Below are positions 1 through 7,385 of a stretch of 64,000 nucleotides of DNA, one piece after another. Below the pieces are notes generated by a model that saw only the letters and a program-made list of their open reading frames with translations, did not search any database and was not told the origin of the DNA. Origin of the DNA: Pseudonocardia benzenivorans CB1190 (GTDB lineage: Bacteria; Actinomycetota; Actinomycetes; Mycobacteriales; Pseudonocardiaceae); the NCBI RefSeq assembly GCF_000196675.2, contig NC_015312.1, positions 4,774,001 to 4,838,000 of the forward strand, given 5' to 3'. Every line of letters starts with the position of its first letter. The stretch's first letter is position 1. The position numbers were made by a program, and so were the translations under genes.

Positions 1-2
1 TG

Positions 3-197
3 CCGCCGGGCGCAGGCGCGAGCCTGCTCCGGTCGACGGCCTTCTTCGACGGCGCGGGCGCCACGCAACCGGTGCTGGTACTGCTGGCCTGGTTCGGCCT
101 CGGACTGGTCCTCTTCGCCGTGGGTGCCGTGCGATCCGGCCGGGCACGACTGACCGTCGCCCGCCGCGAGAGCACGGTGACCGCCGCTCCGGTCTGA
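3..197 (+). CDS. C-terminal end of a membrane protein (5' cut off)
   Basis: The window opens inside a reading frame that ends at a TGA at 195-197. About 64 residues remain. They contain one strongly hydrophobic segment (roughly residues 22-44, rich in V, L, F and G) followed by a short basic tail, so the protein probably ends with a transmembrane helix and a cytoplasmic tail. The phrase before the helix (LLRSTAFFDGAGA) resembles the end of ABC-2/YhgE-Pip-type or other multi-pass permeases, but too little is present to name the family. Codon use is normal for the window. Confidence 0.6.
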   Translation, partial: PPGAGASLLRSTAFFDGAGATQPVLVLLAWFGLGLVLFAVGAVRSGRARLTVARRESTVTAAPV

Positions 198-293
198 CGT
201 CCCTCCGCGCCGTGCCGACACCCGGGCGACCTCGGCACCGTCACACCCACGATGCAGAATCAGGCCTTTGGGGTCGGCCACCACCGGTCTCGA

Positions 294-1085
294 TCACGGC
301 CCGACCGACGGCGGACGAACCGCCTGACCGTCCACCCGGGACCAGAACGCCGTCAGGGCGCGAGCCGCCGGGTCCGGGTGCGTCACCGGCCACCAGCGCC
401 CGACCTCGGCGAGCTCCGCGATCTCGGCACCGGCCGCCGCGGCCGCGGACCGGTGCTGCGCAGGCGTGCCGCTGGCGTGCCCGACGTCCGCGCGAGCGAC
501 CAGGGCCAGACCGGGCCGCTGCCGCGCCTCGGCGAGGTCGCGGCCCGCGTCGGCCATGACGGGCTGGACCGCTGATCGCAGGAGCGAGAGCACCGCCCGT
601 CCCATGCCGTCGTCCATGCCGGCGGCCACGCGTTCCGCGGCCGCGCCGGTCATCCCGAGCGCGCGGACGACCTCCAGCCGCTGCGCGAGCGTGCCGCCGA
701 AGAGCTCCTTCACCGAGGCCTCGCCCGCCCCTTCCTGTTGCCACACCTGGGCCCGCGCGTGCCAGACGTAGTCCGGGTCGAAGAGGCCGAGTGCATCCGA
801 CGCCCAACTGCGGATCAGATCGGGGCGCGTCATCGCGATCTGGACGACGTGCGCGCCACCCCAGTCGTGACCGACGAGATCGACGGGCTCCCGGAACTGC
901 TCCAGCCGCGCGGCGAGCCAGTCACGGTACCCCTCGACCGTGGCGGAGAAGTCGTCCGACGCAGGCACCCCGAATCCGGGCGGGGACAGCGCCACCGCGT
1001 CGTCCCGACCGAGCGCGGCGATCAGCGGTCCCCACACGCCGGCGCTCTCGGGATTGCCGTGCACGAGTACCAGAGGAACGGACAT
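294..1085 (-). CDS. Alpha/beta hydrolase, epoxide hydrolase/haloalkane dehalogenase-like
   Basis: The product is 263 aa and cytoplasmic. An HGNPES oxyanion-hole motif lies near residue 9, and the nucleophile elbow GHDWGG lies near residues 72-77. Asp as nucleophile is the hallmark of the epoxide hydrolase and haloalkane dehalogenase branch. In that family the catalytic His normally sits in a late G-H-W-W motif; here it reads G-R-W-W (near residues 229-232), so the base is either missing or supplied by another residue such as the His five positions later. The ATG at 1085 is chosen because GGAG lies 5 nt upstream; a GTG at 1091 is also in frame. The gene follows a TetR gene on the same strand, and a palindromic operator lies just before its RBS, so TetR control is likely. 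The substrate is unknown. Confidence 0.85.
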   Translation of the reverse strand: MSVPLVLVHGNPESAGVWGPLIAALGRDDAVALSPPGFGVPASDDFSATVEGYRDWLAARLEQFREPVDLVGHDWGGAHVVQIAMTRPDLIRSWASDALGLFDPDYVWHARAQVWQQEGAGEASVKELFGGTLAQRLEVVRALGMTGAAAERVAAGMDDGMGRAVLSLLRSAVQPVMADAGRDLAEARQRPGLALVARADVGHASGTPAQHRSAAAAAGAEIAELAEVGRWWPVTHPDPAARALTAFWSRVDGQAVRPPSVGP

Positions 1086-1094
1086 GACCACTCC

Positions 1095-1120
1095 TTACTT
1101 GCGTGTATGTATGCAAGTAA
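1095..1120. promoter_or_regulatory. Palindromic operator, probable TetR site
   Basis: TTACTTGC (1095-1102) and GCAAGTAA (1113-1120) form a perfect 8-bp inverted repeat around a 10-bp AT-rich spacer. It lies in the 73-bp gap between the TetR gene and the hydrolase, directly upstream of the hydrolase RBS. It is conspicuously AT-rich in a GC-rich genome. Size and placement fit a TetR-family operator that blocks transcription of the hydrolase. The link to this regulator is inference from position. Confidence 0.7.
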
Positions 1121-1158
1121 ATGTAGCAGTGGTAGACGCCGGAGACCACCGCCGGAAG

Positions 1159-1767
1159 CTACGGCGTGACCGCGAACGCCCCGCGGACCGAGCGCGCCGC
1201 CTCCTGGATGAGGGCAGGGACGTCGCGGACCGGAGGTTCGGCGATGAGTTGCAGCCCTGTCCCCCGGACCAGGCCGACGATCAGCACGGCGGCGGCGGCC
1301 GGGTTCGCGTCGGGTCGGACGGACCCGTCGGCGACGCCCTGGCGGACCACGTCCGCCAGCAGCTGCCGGAAGTCGGCGTCCCGGCGGGCGAACAGCGGAG
1401 CCAGCACGGGGTCGGCCGCGATCGCCTCGCCCCACAGTTGCAGGAACGCGCGCGCCGAGGGTGTCCGCCGCACGACGTTGCGCAGGTACGCCTCGATGAT
1501 CCGCACCAGGTGGTCCAGGCCGTCTCCCTGGTAGCCGGGGATGTCGAACCGCTGCGCCTGGTCGACCACGGCTTCCAACAGCCGTTCCCGGCTGCCGAAA
1601 TGGTGGTAGACGATGCCGCGGCTGTACCCGGCGGCTTCCCCGACCTCGGCGAGCGTGACGGCTCGGGACCCGCTGCGCGCGATGAGCGCCATCGCCGCGT
1701 CCAGCACGCGCCGTTCGGTCTCGGCCCGCCGTTGCTCCTGCGTCCGCCTGGCCGGCCGATCGGTCAT
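1159..1767 (-). CDS. TetR/AcrR family transcriptional regulator
   Basis: The product is 202 aa, normal for TetR. The N-terminal helix-turn-helix (about residues 12-58) contains the typical VTLAEVGEAAGYSRGIVYHHFGSRERLL pattern, split between recognition helix and YHHFGS turn. The C-terminal ligand domain is helical and has low similarity to anything I can name; it includes an RTPSARAFLQLW stretch typical of TetR_C domains. The ATG at 1767 is preferred because a GGGGGGA RBS sits 6 nt upstream; a longer in-frame start at 1854 would add only a basic, low-complexity extension. The hydrolase gene follows 73 bp downstream with an inverted-repeat operator between, so the regulator probably represses that gene. 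Confidence 0.9.
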   Translation of the reverse strand: MTDRPARRTQEQRRAETERRVLDAAMALIARSGSRAVTLAEVGEAAGYSRGIVYHHFGSRERLLEAVVDQAQRFDIPGYQGDGLDHLVRIIEAYLRNVVRRTPSARAFLQLWGEAIAADPVLAPLFARRDADFRQLLADVVRQGVADGSVRPDANPAAAAVLIVGLVRGTGLQLIAEPPVRDVPALIQEAARSVRGAFAVTP

Positions 1768-1927
1768 GCGTCGTCCCCCCGGCCGGCCTCGCTGTCGACG
1801 AGATGTGCCACGGCGTCCTCCCGCAGGTGCCCCGCCATCCGACCTCGATGCCATTGGTCGCCGAGAGGACCGACGCGGGGCGTGATCATGGAACCAGCGG
1901 GGACCAGGCCTCTGAGCAGGGGAGAAG

Positions 1928-2000
1928 CTCCTCCGACTGGACTCGAACCAGTAACCCTGCGATTAACAGTCGCATGCTCTGCCAATTGAGCTACGGAGGA
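1928..2000 (-). tRNA. tRNA-Asn (anticodon GUU)
   Basis: On the minus strand a cloverleaf folds from 2000 to 1928. The acceptor arm TCCTCCG pairs with CGGAGGA, the D-arm region reads TAGCTCAATTGGCAGAGCA, the anticodon loop is CTGTTAATC with anticodon GTT, and the T-arm contains GGTTCGAGTCC. The discriminator base is G, as expected for tRNA-Asn, and CCA is not encoded. From memory, mycobacteria also carry asnT close to dnaG, which fits the order here. Confidence 0.95.
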
Positions 2001-2152
2001 CCGCTTGTGTCGCCGAGGCCGTGCCTCACCGACGTGCAGAACTCTAGCGCACCCGTTCGGACGCACCGTCCCGGGGGGCTGCCCCCGCCAGCACGCCTGA
2101 CGACCTGCACTGGGGCAGGATGGGGTCATCACGGGCGACCTGCGGAGGCGAC

Positions 2153-2362
2153 ATGCTGAAGTTGTTGTTGGGTGCGGCCGTCGGTTACGTGTTGGGCGCG
2201 CGGGCCGGCCACGAGCGGTACGAGCAGTTGGTGCGCGCGTACCAGCGCGTCACCGACCATCCTGCGGTGCAGGGCGCGGCGGGGGTGGTGCGGGCGCGCG
2301 TCGACGAGGCGGTCAACGGGCGCAGGCACGCCGACGCGTCGAGCAACGGCCGCGGTCACTGA
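2153..2362 (+). CDS. Small YtxH-like membrane-associated protein
   Basis: The product is 69 aa. It starts with a glycine-rich hydrophobic stretch (MLKLLLGAAVGYVLGARAG) followed by a charged helical region (HERYEQLVRAYQRV) and a polar tail. The G-x-x-x-G spacing and the G-x-R-AG-x-E-RY turn are typical of YtxH-like proteins common in actinobacteria. A GGAGG RBS stands 5 nt before the ATG, which supports it as a real gene despite its size. The function is unknown. It is read toward dnaG's operon and converges with the tam methyltransferase gene. Confidence 0.7.
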   Translation: MLKLLLGAAVGYVLGARAGHERYEQLVRAYQRVTDHPAVQGAAGVVRARVDEAVNGRRHADASSNGRGH

Positions 2363-2422
2363 TTCTGCGCCGACGATCGCGACGGCGGCCGGCCCGGGAC
2401 AGCTCCCGCGGCCCGGTCGTCG

Positions 2423-3181
2423 TCAGGATCGCTTGTGCGCCACCGCGAACAGCCTGCGGAACGGGAACCAGGTCGAGCCGTCGGCATTGGCGGGGTACGC
2501 CTCGCGCAGCCGCGGGGCGAGCTCGGCGCGGAAGTCGTCGTAGCCCGCAGGGTCGAGCGCGTCGCGGACGGGGCGCAGCGCGGTCGCGGTGATCCAGGTG
2601 AGGACGGGGTCCTCGCCGGTGAGCCGCTGCAGGTAGGTGGTCTCCCAGACGTCCACGTCGACACCGGGGCGGCCGATCAGCTCGGCGTACTCGGCGGGCT
2701 CCCCCACGGCGAGCGTGTCGCGGACGGTGATGCCGCGGGCGGCGGCGAGCTCGCGGACCAACACGTGCGACGGCGCGCCGAAGTTGCCCGGGACCTGCAT
2801 CGCGAACCATGCGCCGGGCGCGAGCGCGTCGATCCAGCGCGGGAGCAGCTCGCGGTGCGTCGGCACCCACTGCAGGACGGCGTTGGTGACGACGACGTCG
2901 ACATCCGGCCCGGGCGACCAGGACTCGACGGCGGTCAACGAGGCGTCGATCCCGCGCTCGCGGGCCGCGGCGACCATGTCGGGTGAGGAGTCGAGGGCCT
3001 CCACGACGGCGTCGGGCCACCGCCGGACCAGCACCTCGGTCAGGTGCCCGGGCCCGCACCCCAGATCGACGACCCGGCGCGGCGACTCGGCGCGCACCCG
3101 CGCGACGAGGTCGAAGAACGGGCGCGAGCGCGCGTCGTCGAACGTCAGGTAGAGCGTCGGGTCCCAGGTCGTGCCGGTCAT
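2423..3181 (-). CDS. tam: Trans-aconitate 2-methyltransferase-like SAM methyltransferase
   Basis: The product is 252 aa, the usual length of Tam. Motif I (VVDLGCGPGHLT) binds SAM around residue 38. Post-I (EALDSSPDM) and the Tam-type VVTNAVLQWVPTH segment follow, then QVPGNFGAPSH in the substrate region. Tam methylates trans-aconitate, an inhibitory side product of aconitase, on its 6-carboxyl. The start overlaps the stop of the upstream gene by ATGA, so it is the last gene of a dnaG, hypothetical, tam operon. The family assignment is strong; the exact acceptor is inferred from it. Confidence 0.85.
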   Translation of the reverse strand: MTGTTWDPTLYLTFDDARSRPFFDLVARVRAESPRRVVDLGCGPGHLTEVLVRRWPDAVVEALDSSPDMVAAARERGIDASLTAVESWSPGPDVDVVVTNAVLQWVPTHRELLPRWIDALAPGAWFAMQVPGNFGAPSHVLVRELAAARGITVRDTLAVGEPAEYAELIGRPGVDVDVWETTYLQRLTGEDPVLTWITATALRPVRDALDPAGYDDFRAELAPRLREAYPANADGSTWFPFRRLFAVAHKRS

Positions 3182-3702
3182 CCCTGCCGCGCCTTCCGCG
3201 CCACCTCGAGGGCGAGTCGACGCACGAGATCGGGGTCCGTACCCGGGTCGGCACGGACCTGGAGGACGGTGCCGTCGGCACCGGGGACCTTGCGCTGCAG
3301 GAACCACGCGCCGCCACCGGGCAGGTCGCGGTGATGTCGCGACGTGATCGAACCCGTGACACGCTCGTGCACCAGCTGCGGGACCTTGCCGGGGTCCTCG
3401 AGCCGCAGCCTGCGCGGCGGCAGGTCGGTGAGCAGCACGACGCCGTCCTCGACCGTCTCGGTCGCCTCGGTGACGACGAGCGCTCCCCCGCCCCAGACCG
3501 CCTTGCTGACCAGGTGCCAGCCGATGCGGCGAGGGGCGTCGCCGGGCAGCCAGAGCCCCCACGACGTCACGACGACATGGCTGCCGCCGACGATCGGGGC
3601 GACCGCGAGGACCCGCTCCTCGGGTTCGAGGGTGGCGTCGAAGCCCGCGGGCAACTCACCCCGGCCGGTGACGATCTGGGTGATGCGGCTCACCAGACCC
3701 AT
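3178..3702 (-). CDS. Conserved hypothetical protein between dnaG and tam
   Basis: The product is 174 aa. It is soluble, has no transmembrane segment and is rich in beta-type sequence (RVLAVAPIVGGSHVVVTSWGLWLPG, then RIGWHLVSKAVW). This pattern looks like a pleckstrin-homology-type or bacterial PH-like fold, but that is only an impression. Both ends overlap neighbours by 4 nt: the start with the dnaG stop, and the stop with the tam start, so all three genes should be translationally coupled. No catalytic motif is visible. Actinobacteria often have a short unknown gene next to dnaG. Confidence 0.75.
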   Translation of the reverse strand: MGLVSRITQIVTGRGELPAGFDATLEPEERVLAVAPIVGGSHVVVTSWGLWLPGDAPRRIGWHLVSKAVWGGGALVVTEATETVEDGVVLLTDLPPRRLRLEDPGKVPQLVHERVTGSITSRHHRDLPGGGAWFLQRKVPGADGTVLQVRADPGTDPDLVRRLALEVARKARQG

Positions 3703-5600
3703 CAGACAGCGGCTCCCATCGCCTTGTCGCGCAACGCTATCCGGTACTGCTCGAGCGGGACGAGATCGCCGAAGAGCTGGTGGTAGGCGTCGGCCTCCTC
3801 GACCGGGTTGGTGCGCTGCAGCCGCGCCTTGAGCTCGGCGATCTGCGCCTCGACCAGCGCCAGCCGCACCCCGGCCACGACGCTGGCGACGTAGCGCGCC
3901 TCGTCGGTGAGCCCGTTGCCGTTGCTGCTCGCGCGGGCGGTCTTGCGCGGCAGCTGCATCGGCTCGACGGCCAGCTCGTGGACGAGGCCGCGGAACTCGG
4001 GGGCGCACTCGGCGCCGACGGCCTCGATCCAGGCGGGCCCGGACAACCCGGCGCAGACGCCGCCCGCGGCGGCGATCGCGCGGTGCACGCCCGCGAACGC
4101 GGGATGGCTGAAGGCGGCCTCGGGCAGCTCGTCGTAGGCGGGTCCCGCGATCGCGGGCTCCTGCAGCGCGGCCTTGACGGCCTCGCGCTGCAGGTGCAGC
4201 CGCGGGTCGTCCTTGGGCGGGGCCCCGACGGGCGGCGCGGACCGCCGGCCGCGGACCGGCTCGGCAGGCGCCCCCGCCGTCTCGCGGACCCGGCGGACCA
4301 CCATCGCGATGTCGTCCCAGCTGGTCCACCCCGCGAGGCGGCGCGCGTACTCGTCGCGCAGGTCCTCCCGACGGATCCGGGCGACGAGCGGGACACAGCG
4401 CTGCAGCGCCGCGACGCGGCCCTCGGCGGTGTCAAGGTCGTGCTCGCGCAGCATCGAGCGGATCGCGAACTCGAACAGCGGCTCCCGGCGCGCGACGAGG
4501 TCGCGCACGGCGGTGTCGCCGCCGGACTGCCGCAGCTCGCAGGGGTCCTGCCCGTCGGGTGCGATGGAGACGAACGTCTGCGCGGCGAAGCTCTGGTCGC
4601 CCTCGAACGCCTTGAGCGCGGCGGCCTGGCCCGCGGCGTCGCCGTCGAAGGTGTAGATCACCTCGCCGAGGTCGAAGCTGTCGTCGCCGATCAGCCTGCG
4701 GATCACCGACACGTGCTCGGCGCCGAAGGCCGTCCCACAGGACGCGACGGCCGTCGGGACACCGGCGAGGTGCATGGCCATCACGTCGGTGTAGCCCTCG
4801 ACGACGACGACCTGCCGGCGCCTCGCGATCTCGCGTTTGGCCAGGTCGAGCCCGAACAGGACGTGGGTCTTGCGGTAGACGGGCGTCTCGGTCGTGTTGA
4901 GGTACTTGGCCTCGATGCCGTCGTCGTCGAAGAGCCGCCGCGCGCCGAAGCCGACGACGTCGCCCCCGAGGTCGCGGATCGGCCACAGCAGCCTGCGGTG
5001 GAACCGGTCGATCGGGCCCCGCCTGCCCTCCTTGGACAGCCCCGCCTTCATCAGCTCGTCGAGGCCGAACCCAGCGGCGAGCAGGTGCTTGGTGAGCAGG
5101 TCCCAGCCCGCCGGGGCGTAGCCGCAGCCGAAGGTGGCCGCCGCGGCCGAGTCGAACCCGCGGGCGGTGAGGAACTGCAGCGCGGGCGCGGCCTCGGGAG
5201 TCCGCAGCTGCTCGGCGTAGAACTCGGCGGCCCTGCGGTTGGCCTCGAGCAGCCGGGTACGGGTGCCGCGGTCGCGCTGGACGGAGCTGCCGCCGCCCTC
5301 GTAGTTCAGCCGCACGCCGACCTTCTCGGCGAGCCGCTCGACGGCCTCGACGAACCCGACGACCTCGATCTTCATGACGAAGTCGATGACGCTGCCGCCC
5401 TCGCCGCACCCGAAGCAGTGGAACGTGCCGTGGGTGGGCCGGACGTTGAACGACGGGGTCTTCTCGTCGTGGAAGGGGCACAGACCCTTCAGCGACCCGG
5501 CGCCGGCGCGGCGCAGTGCGACGTACTCGCCGATGACCTCGTCGATCCGGGCGCGGTCGCGGACCTCGGCGATGTCGCTGTCCCGGATCCGCCCTGCCAC
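3702..5600 (-). CDS. dnaG: DNA primase DnaG
   Basis: The product is 632 aa, typical for actinobacterial DnaG, which makes RNA primers at the replication fork. The CHC2 zinc-binding domain has C41-x2-H44 and C62-x2-C65 (CPFH ... CFGC). The catalytic TOPRIM core shows VVVVEGYTDVMAMHLAG and TFDGDAAGQAA, which supply the metal-binding Glu and Asp residues. The C-terminal third is the helical helicase-binding domain with the PVEEADAYHQLFGDLVPLE type of ending. The GTG at 5600 is chosen because the family starts with (V/M)AGRIRDSDI. It leads a three-gene overlapping operon. Confidence 0.97.
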   Translation of the reverse strand: MAGRIRDSDIAEVRDRARIDEVIGEYVALRRAGAGSLKGLCPFHDEKTPSFNVRPTHGTFHCFGCGEGGSVIDFVMKIEVVGFVEAVERLAEKVGVRLNYEGGGSSVQRDRGTRTRLLEANRRAAEFYAEQLRTPEAAPALQFLTARGFDSAAAATFGCGYAPAGWDLLTKHLLAAGFGLDELMKAGLSKEGRRGPIDRFHRRLLWPIRDLGGDVVGFGARRLFDDDGIEAKYLNTTETPVYRKTHVLFGLDLAKREIARRRQVVVVEGYTDVMAMHLAGVPTAVASCGTAFGAEHVSVIRRLIGDDSFDLGEVIYTFDGDAAGQAAALKAFEGDQSFAAQTFVSIAPDGQDPCELRQSGGDTAVRDLVARREPLFEFAIRSMLREHDLDTAEGRVAALQRCVPLVARIRREDLRDEYARRLAGWTSWDDIAMVVRRVRETAGAPAEPVRGRRSAPPVGAPPKDDPRLHLQREAVKAALQEPAIAGPAYDELPEAAFSHPAFAGVHRAIAAAGGVCAGLSGPAWIEAVGAECAPEFRGLVHELAVEPMQLPRKTARASSNGNGLTDEARYVASVVAGVRLALVEAQIAELKARLQRTNPVEEADAYHQLFGDLVPLEQYRIALRDKAMGAAV

Positions 5601-5643
5601 GGGCACGAGTCTAGGCCGACCGTGTGGGACGTGGCCGCACGGC

Positions 5644-6024
5644 TCAGGTCGCGAGGACCAGGCAGAACGGATGGCCGACCGGGTCGAGGTAGACACGGAA
5701 GGACGTACCGGGCTGCACGTCGGCCTTGACGGCGCCGATGCCGAGGACGAAATCCTCACCGGCGTCGAGGTCGGGGACGTCGAAGTCGACGTGCACCTGC
5801 TGGGGATGCTCCTGGGAGGGCCAGCGGGGCGGGCGGTAGCCGTCGACCCGCTGGCAGGCGATCGTGACGGGACCGTCGGCGACGAGCTCGCGCCAGTCCT
5901 CGTCGGAGTCGCCCTCGCTCACGGGCCAGCCGGTGAGCGCGGAGTAGAAGCCGATGAGGGCGTCGGCATCGGGGCAGTCGAGCGCGACGACGGACAGACG
6001 TGGGCGCGGGTGCGGGGCGGTCAC
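5644..6024 (-). CDS. VOC (glyoxalase-like) family protein
   Basis: The product is 126 aa. It carries one glyoxalase/bleomycin-resistance type domain with the usual halves: LSVVALDCPDADALIGFYSALTGWPV at the N-terminus and VYLDPVGHPFCLVLAT at the end. The QVHVDFDVPDLDAGEDFVLGIGA segment is the second beta-alpha unit. Members bind a metal or act as antibiotic-binding proteins; the substrate cannot be read from sequence. The GTG start at 6024 overlaps the stop of a small upstream ORF. Confidence 0.8.
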   Translation of the reverse strand: MTAPHPRPRLSVVALDCPDADALIGFYSALTGWPVSEGDSDEDWRELVADGPVTIACQRVDGYRPPRWPSQEHPQQVHVDFDVPDLDAGEDFVLGIGAVKADVQPGTSFRVYLDPVGHPFCLVLAT

Positions 6025-6149
6025 CGTCTCGACGGTAGTCGGGCGGGCGCCGGTTCGTCCTGGTCGAGGAACCACGGGACGCAGGTCATGACGACGAACA
6101 GCAGGATCGCGGCGGAGACGGCGACCGAGTCGAGGACGGTGTGCACCAT
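6021..6149 (-). CDS. Small single-pass membrane protein
   Basis: The candidate gene encodes 42 aa: one hydrophobic helix (about residues 7-27) followed by a short acidic and proline-rich tail. Its TGA overlaps the GTG of the VOC gene (GTGA), which suggests coupling. The RBS-like GGAG is only 2 nt from the ATG, closer than normal. I do not recognise it. Confidence 0.45.
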   Translation of the reverse strand: MVHTVLDSVAVSAAILLFVVMTCVPWFLDQDEPAPARLPSRR

Positions 6150-6238
6150 GACTCCACCGTGCGCCGGGAGACCGTGGCGCGGCTGCGGGCGGGCTGGGAG
6201 GGGGCTGAGAAACCGCGAGGGATCGCAGAAGCCGGCTC

Positions 6239-6454
6239 TCAGACTGCGAGGGGCCGCGTCACCTGCTCGACGACCTCGGGTGACCTGCGCGGCTGCGGGA
6301 TCATCGGCTGCGGGGTCATCGGCCCCGCCGCGTCGAGGGCGTCGGCCGGGACGGCCCCGCGGTCGGCGTAGAGCGGCAGCGCGGCCATCGCCAGCAGCAC
6401 GAGGATGCCGGCGCCACCGGCGAGGACGGTCAGGACGTCCGACACGATGCTCAT
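6239..6454 (-). CDS. Small membrane protein, unknown
   Basis: The candidate encodes 71 aa with an N-terminal hydrophobic helix (VLTVLAGGAGILVLLAMAALPLYA) and a proline-rich tail containing a near-repeat (MTPQP, MIPQP). It lies 89 bp upstream of the other small membrane ORF on the same strand and may be co-transcribed with it. The RBS is unconvincing, and no family is recognised. Confidence 0.4.
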   Translation of the reverse strand: MSIVSDVLTVLAGGAGILVLLAMAALPLYADRGAVPADALDAAGPMTPQPMIPQPRRSPEVVEQVTRPLAV

Positions 6455-6524
6455 ACCCGGTCATCCCCCGCCGACCTGCCGCCGTTACGCCGATCGGCGC
6501 AATCCTCGGCGTGTCGTCGGTGCG

Positions 6525-7283
6525 TCATTCGGTCGAGTGAGTGTGCGGCCGCCCCTGCGCGCGCAGGAACTCCTCGAAGGTGCCGACGCCGTCGGCGTGC
6601 TGCGGGGTGGTGTGCGCACCGCTGCGGAAACCGCGCCCGATGCCGCCCGGCAGCCGCAGCCCGACGACGCGCCGCCGCGTCCCGGTCGCCGTGAGCCAGG
6701 CCCTCGCGAGGTCGGCCATCTCGCGCACCTGGGGGCCGCCGAGGTCGGTGGCCCGGCCCGCGGGCGGCGCGGTCGCGAGCTCGGCCAGGCGGGCGGCGAC
6801 GTCGTCGACGGCGATCGGCTGGAACGGCGTGTGCGCGAGCACCGGCAGGACGCCCGTCCTCGACCCGGCCGCGAAGATCGTCGCGAGCAGGTCGTGGAAC
6901 TGCGTGGCCCGCAGGATCGTCCAGGGCAGGGCGCTGCCGGTGATCACGCGCTCCGCCGCCAGCTTCGCCTTGTAGTAGGGCAGCGGCACGTCCTCGATCC
7001 CGACGATCGACACGTACACCAGGTGCGGCCGGCCCGCGCGGGTGGCGGCGTCGACGAGGGTGCGGGTCGTGTCCGCGTCGCCCTTCGGCGCGGTCGCACA
7101 GTGCACGACGACGTCGGCGCCGCGCACGGCGTCGTCGATCCCGGCGCCGGTGCGCAGGTCGCCGACGACGCGGCCGGGCCCCGCGGTGCGGCTGAGCACC
7201 CGTGGCGCGAGGCCCTCGGCGCGCAGCCGCTCGACGAGGGCGCGGCCCAGTGTTCCGGTGCCTCCGGTGACGAGGAGGTCCAT
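6525..7283 (-). CDS. NAD(P)-binding atypical SDR (epimerase/NmrA-like), probable ECF41 target
   Basis: The product is 252 aa. It has an N-terminal Rossmann fold with TGGTGTLGRALVERL near residue 6 and a second-strand R that suggests NADPH (RVLSR). HLVYVSIVGIEDVPLPYYKAKLAAERVI contains the YxxxK of the extended SDR/NmrA class. ECF41 sigma factors are known to be encoded beside a COE gene (carboxymuconolactone decarboxylase, oxidoreductase or epimerase); this gene is divergent from such a sigma factor, with a matching promoter in the shared intergenic region. The substrate is unknown. It starts at the ATG at 7283 after a GGGA purine stretch. Confidence 0.88.
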   Translation of the reverse strand: MDLLVTGGTGTLGRALVERLRAEGLAPRVLSRTAGPGRVVGDLRTGAGIDDAVRGADVVVHCATAPKGDADTTRTLVDAATRAGRPHLVYVSIVGIEDVPLPYYKAKLAAERVITGSALPWTILRATQFHDLLATIFAAGSRTGVLPVLAHTPFQPIAVDDVAARLAELATAPPAGRATDLGGPQVREMADLARAWLTATGTRRRVVGLRLPGGIGRGFRSGAHTTPQHADGVGTFEEFLRAQGRPHTHSTE

Positions 7284-7316
7284 CGTGGTTCCCTTCTCTC
7301 GGTCGGTCACCGTGGG

Positions 7317-7343
7317 GACGGGGTGGCGCCCGCGGTCGTGACG
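7317..7343 (-). promoter_or_regulatory. ECF41-type promoter for the SDR gene
   Basis: On the minus strand, CGTCACG (7343-7337) is followed by exactly 16 nt and then CGTC (7320-7317). The ECF41 consensus as I recall it is TGTCACA-N16-CGTC. The -10 element is 34 nt from the ATG of the SDR gene. The same architecture occurs at two further sites nearby. Confidence 0.7.
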
Positions 7344-7352
7344 GCAGGGCGG

Positions 7353-7379
7353 TGTGACGCTCGTCGCTCCCGTAGCGTC
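7353..7379 (+). promoter_or_regulatory. ECF41-type autoregulatory promoter of the sigma gene
   Basis: TGTGACG (7353-7359), 16 nt, then CGTC (7376-7379). The -10 element is 6 nt upstream of the chosen GTG, so the transcript would start at or next to the start codon and be leaderless. ECF41 factors are often autoregulated. Confidence 0.65.
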
Positions 7380-7385
7380 GGGGTG

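Noticed and set aside
3178..4329. Longer start for the dnaG-adjacent hypothetical gene
   Set aside because: The frame stays open through dnaG in the wrong frame. The ATGA overlap at 3702 gives the natural start.
6405..7385. Upstream extension of the sigma factor frame
   Set aside because: The long frame runs antisense through the SDR gene. The WLPEP/NPDKL protein begins at GTG 7383 or 7386, next to a matching promoter.
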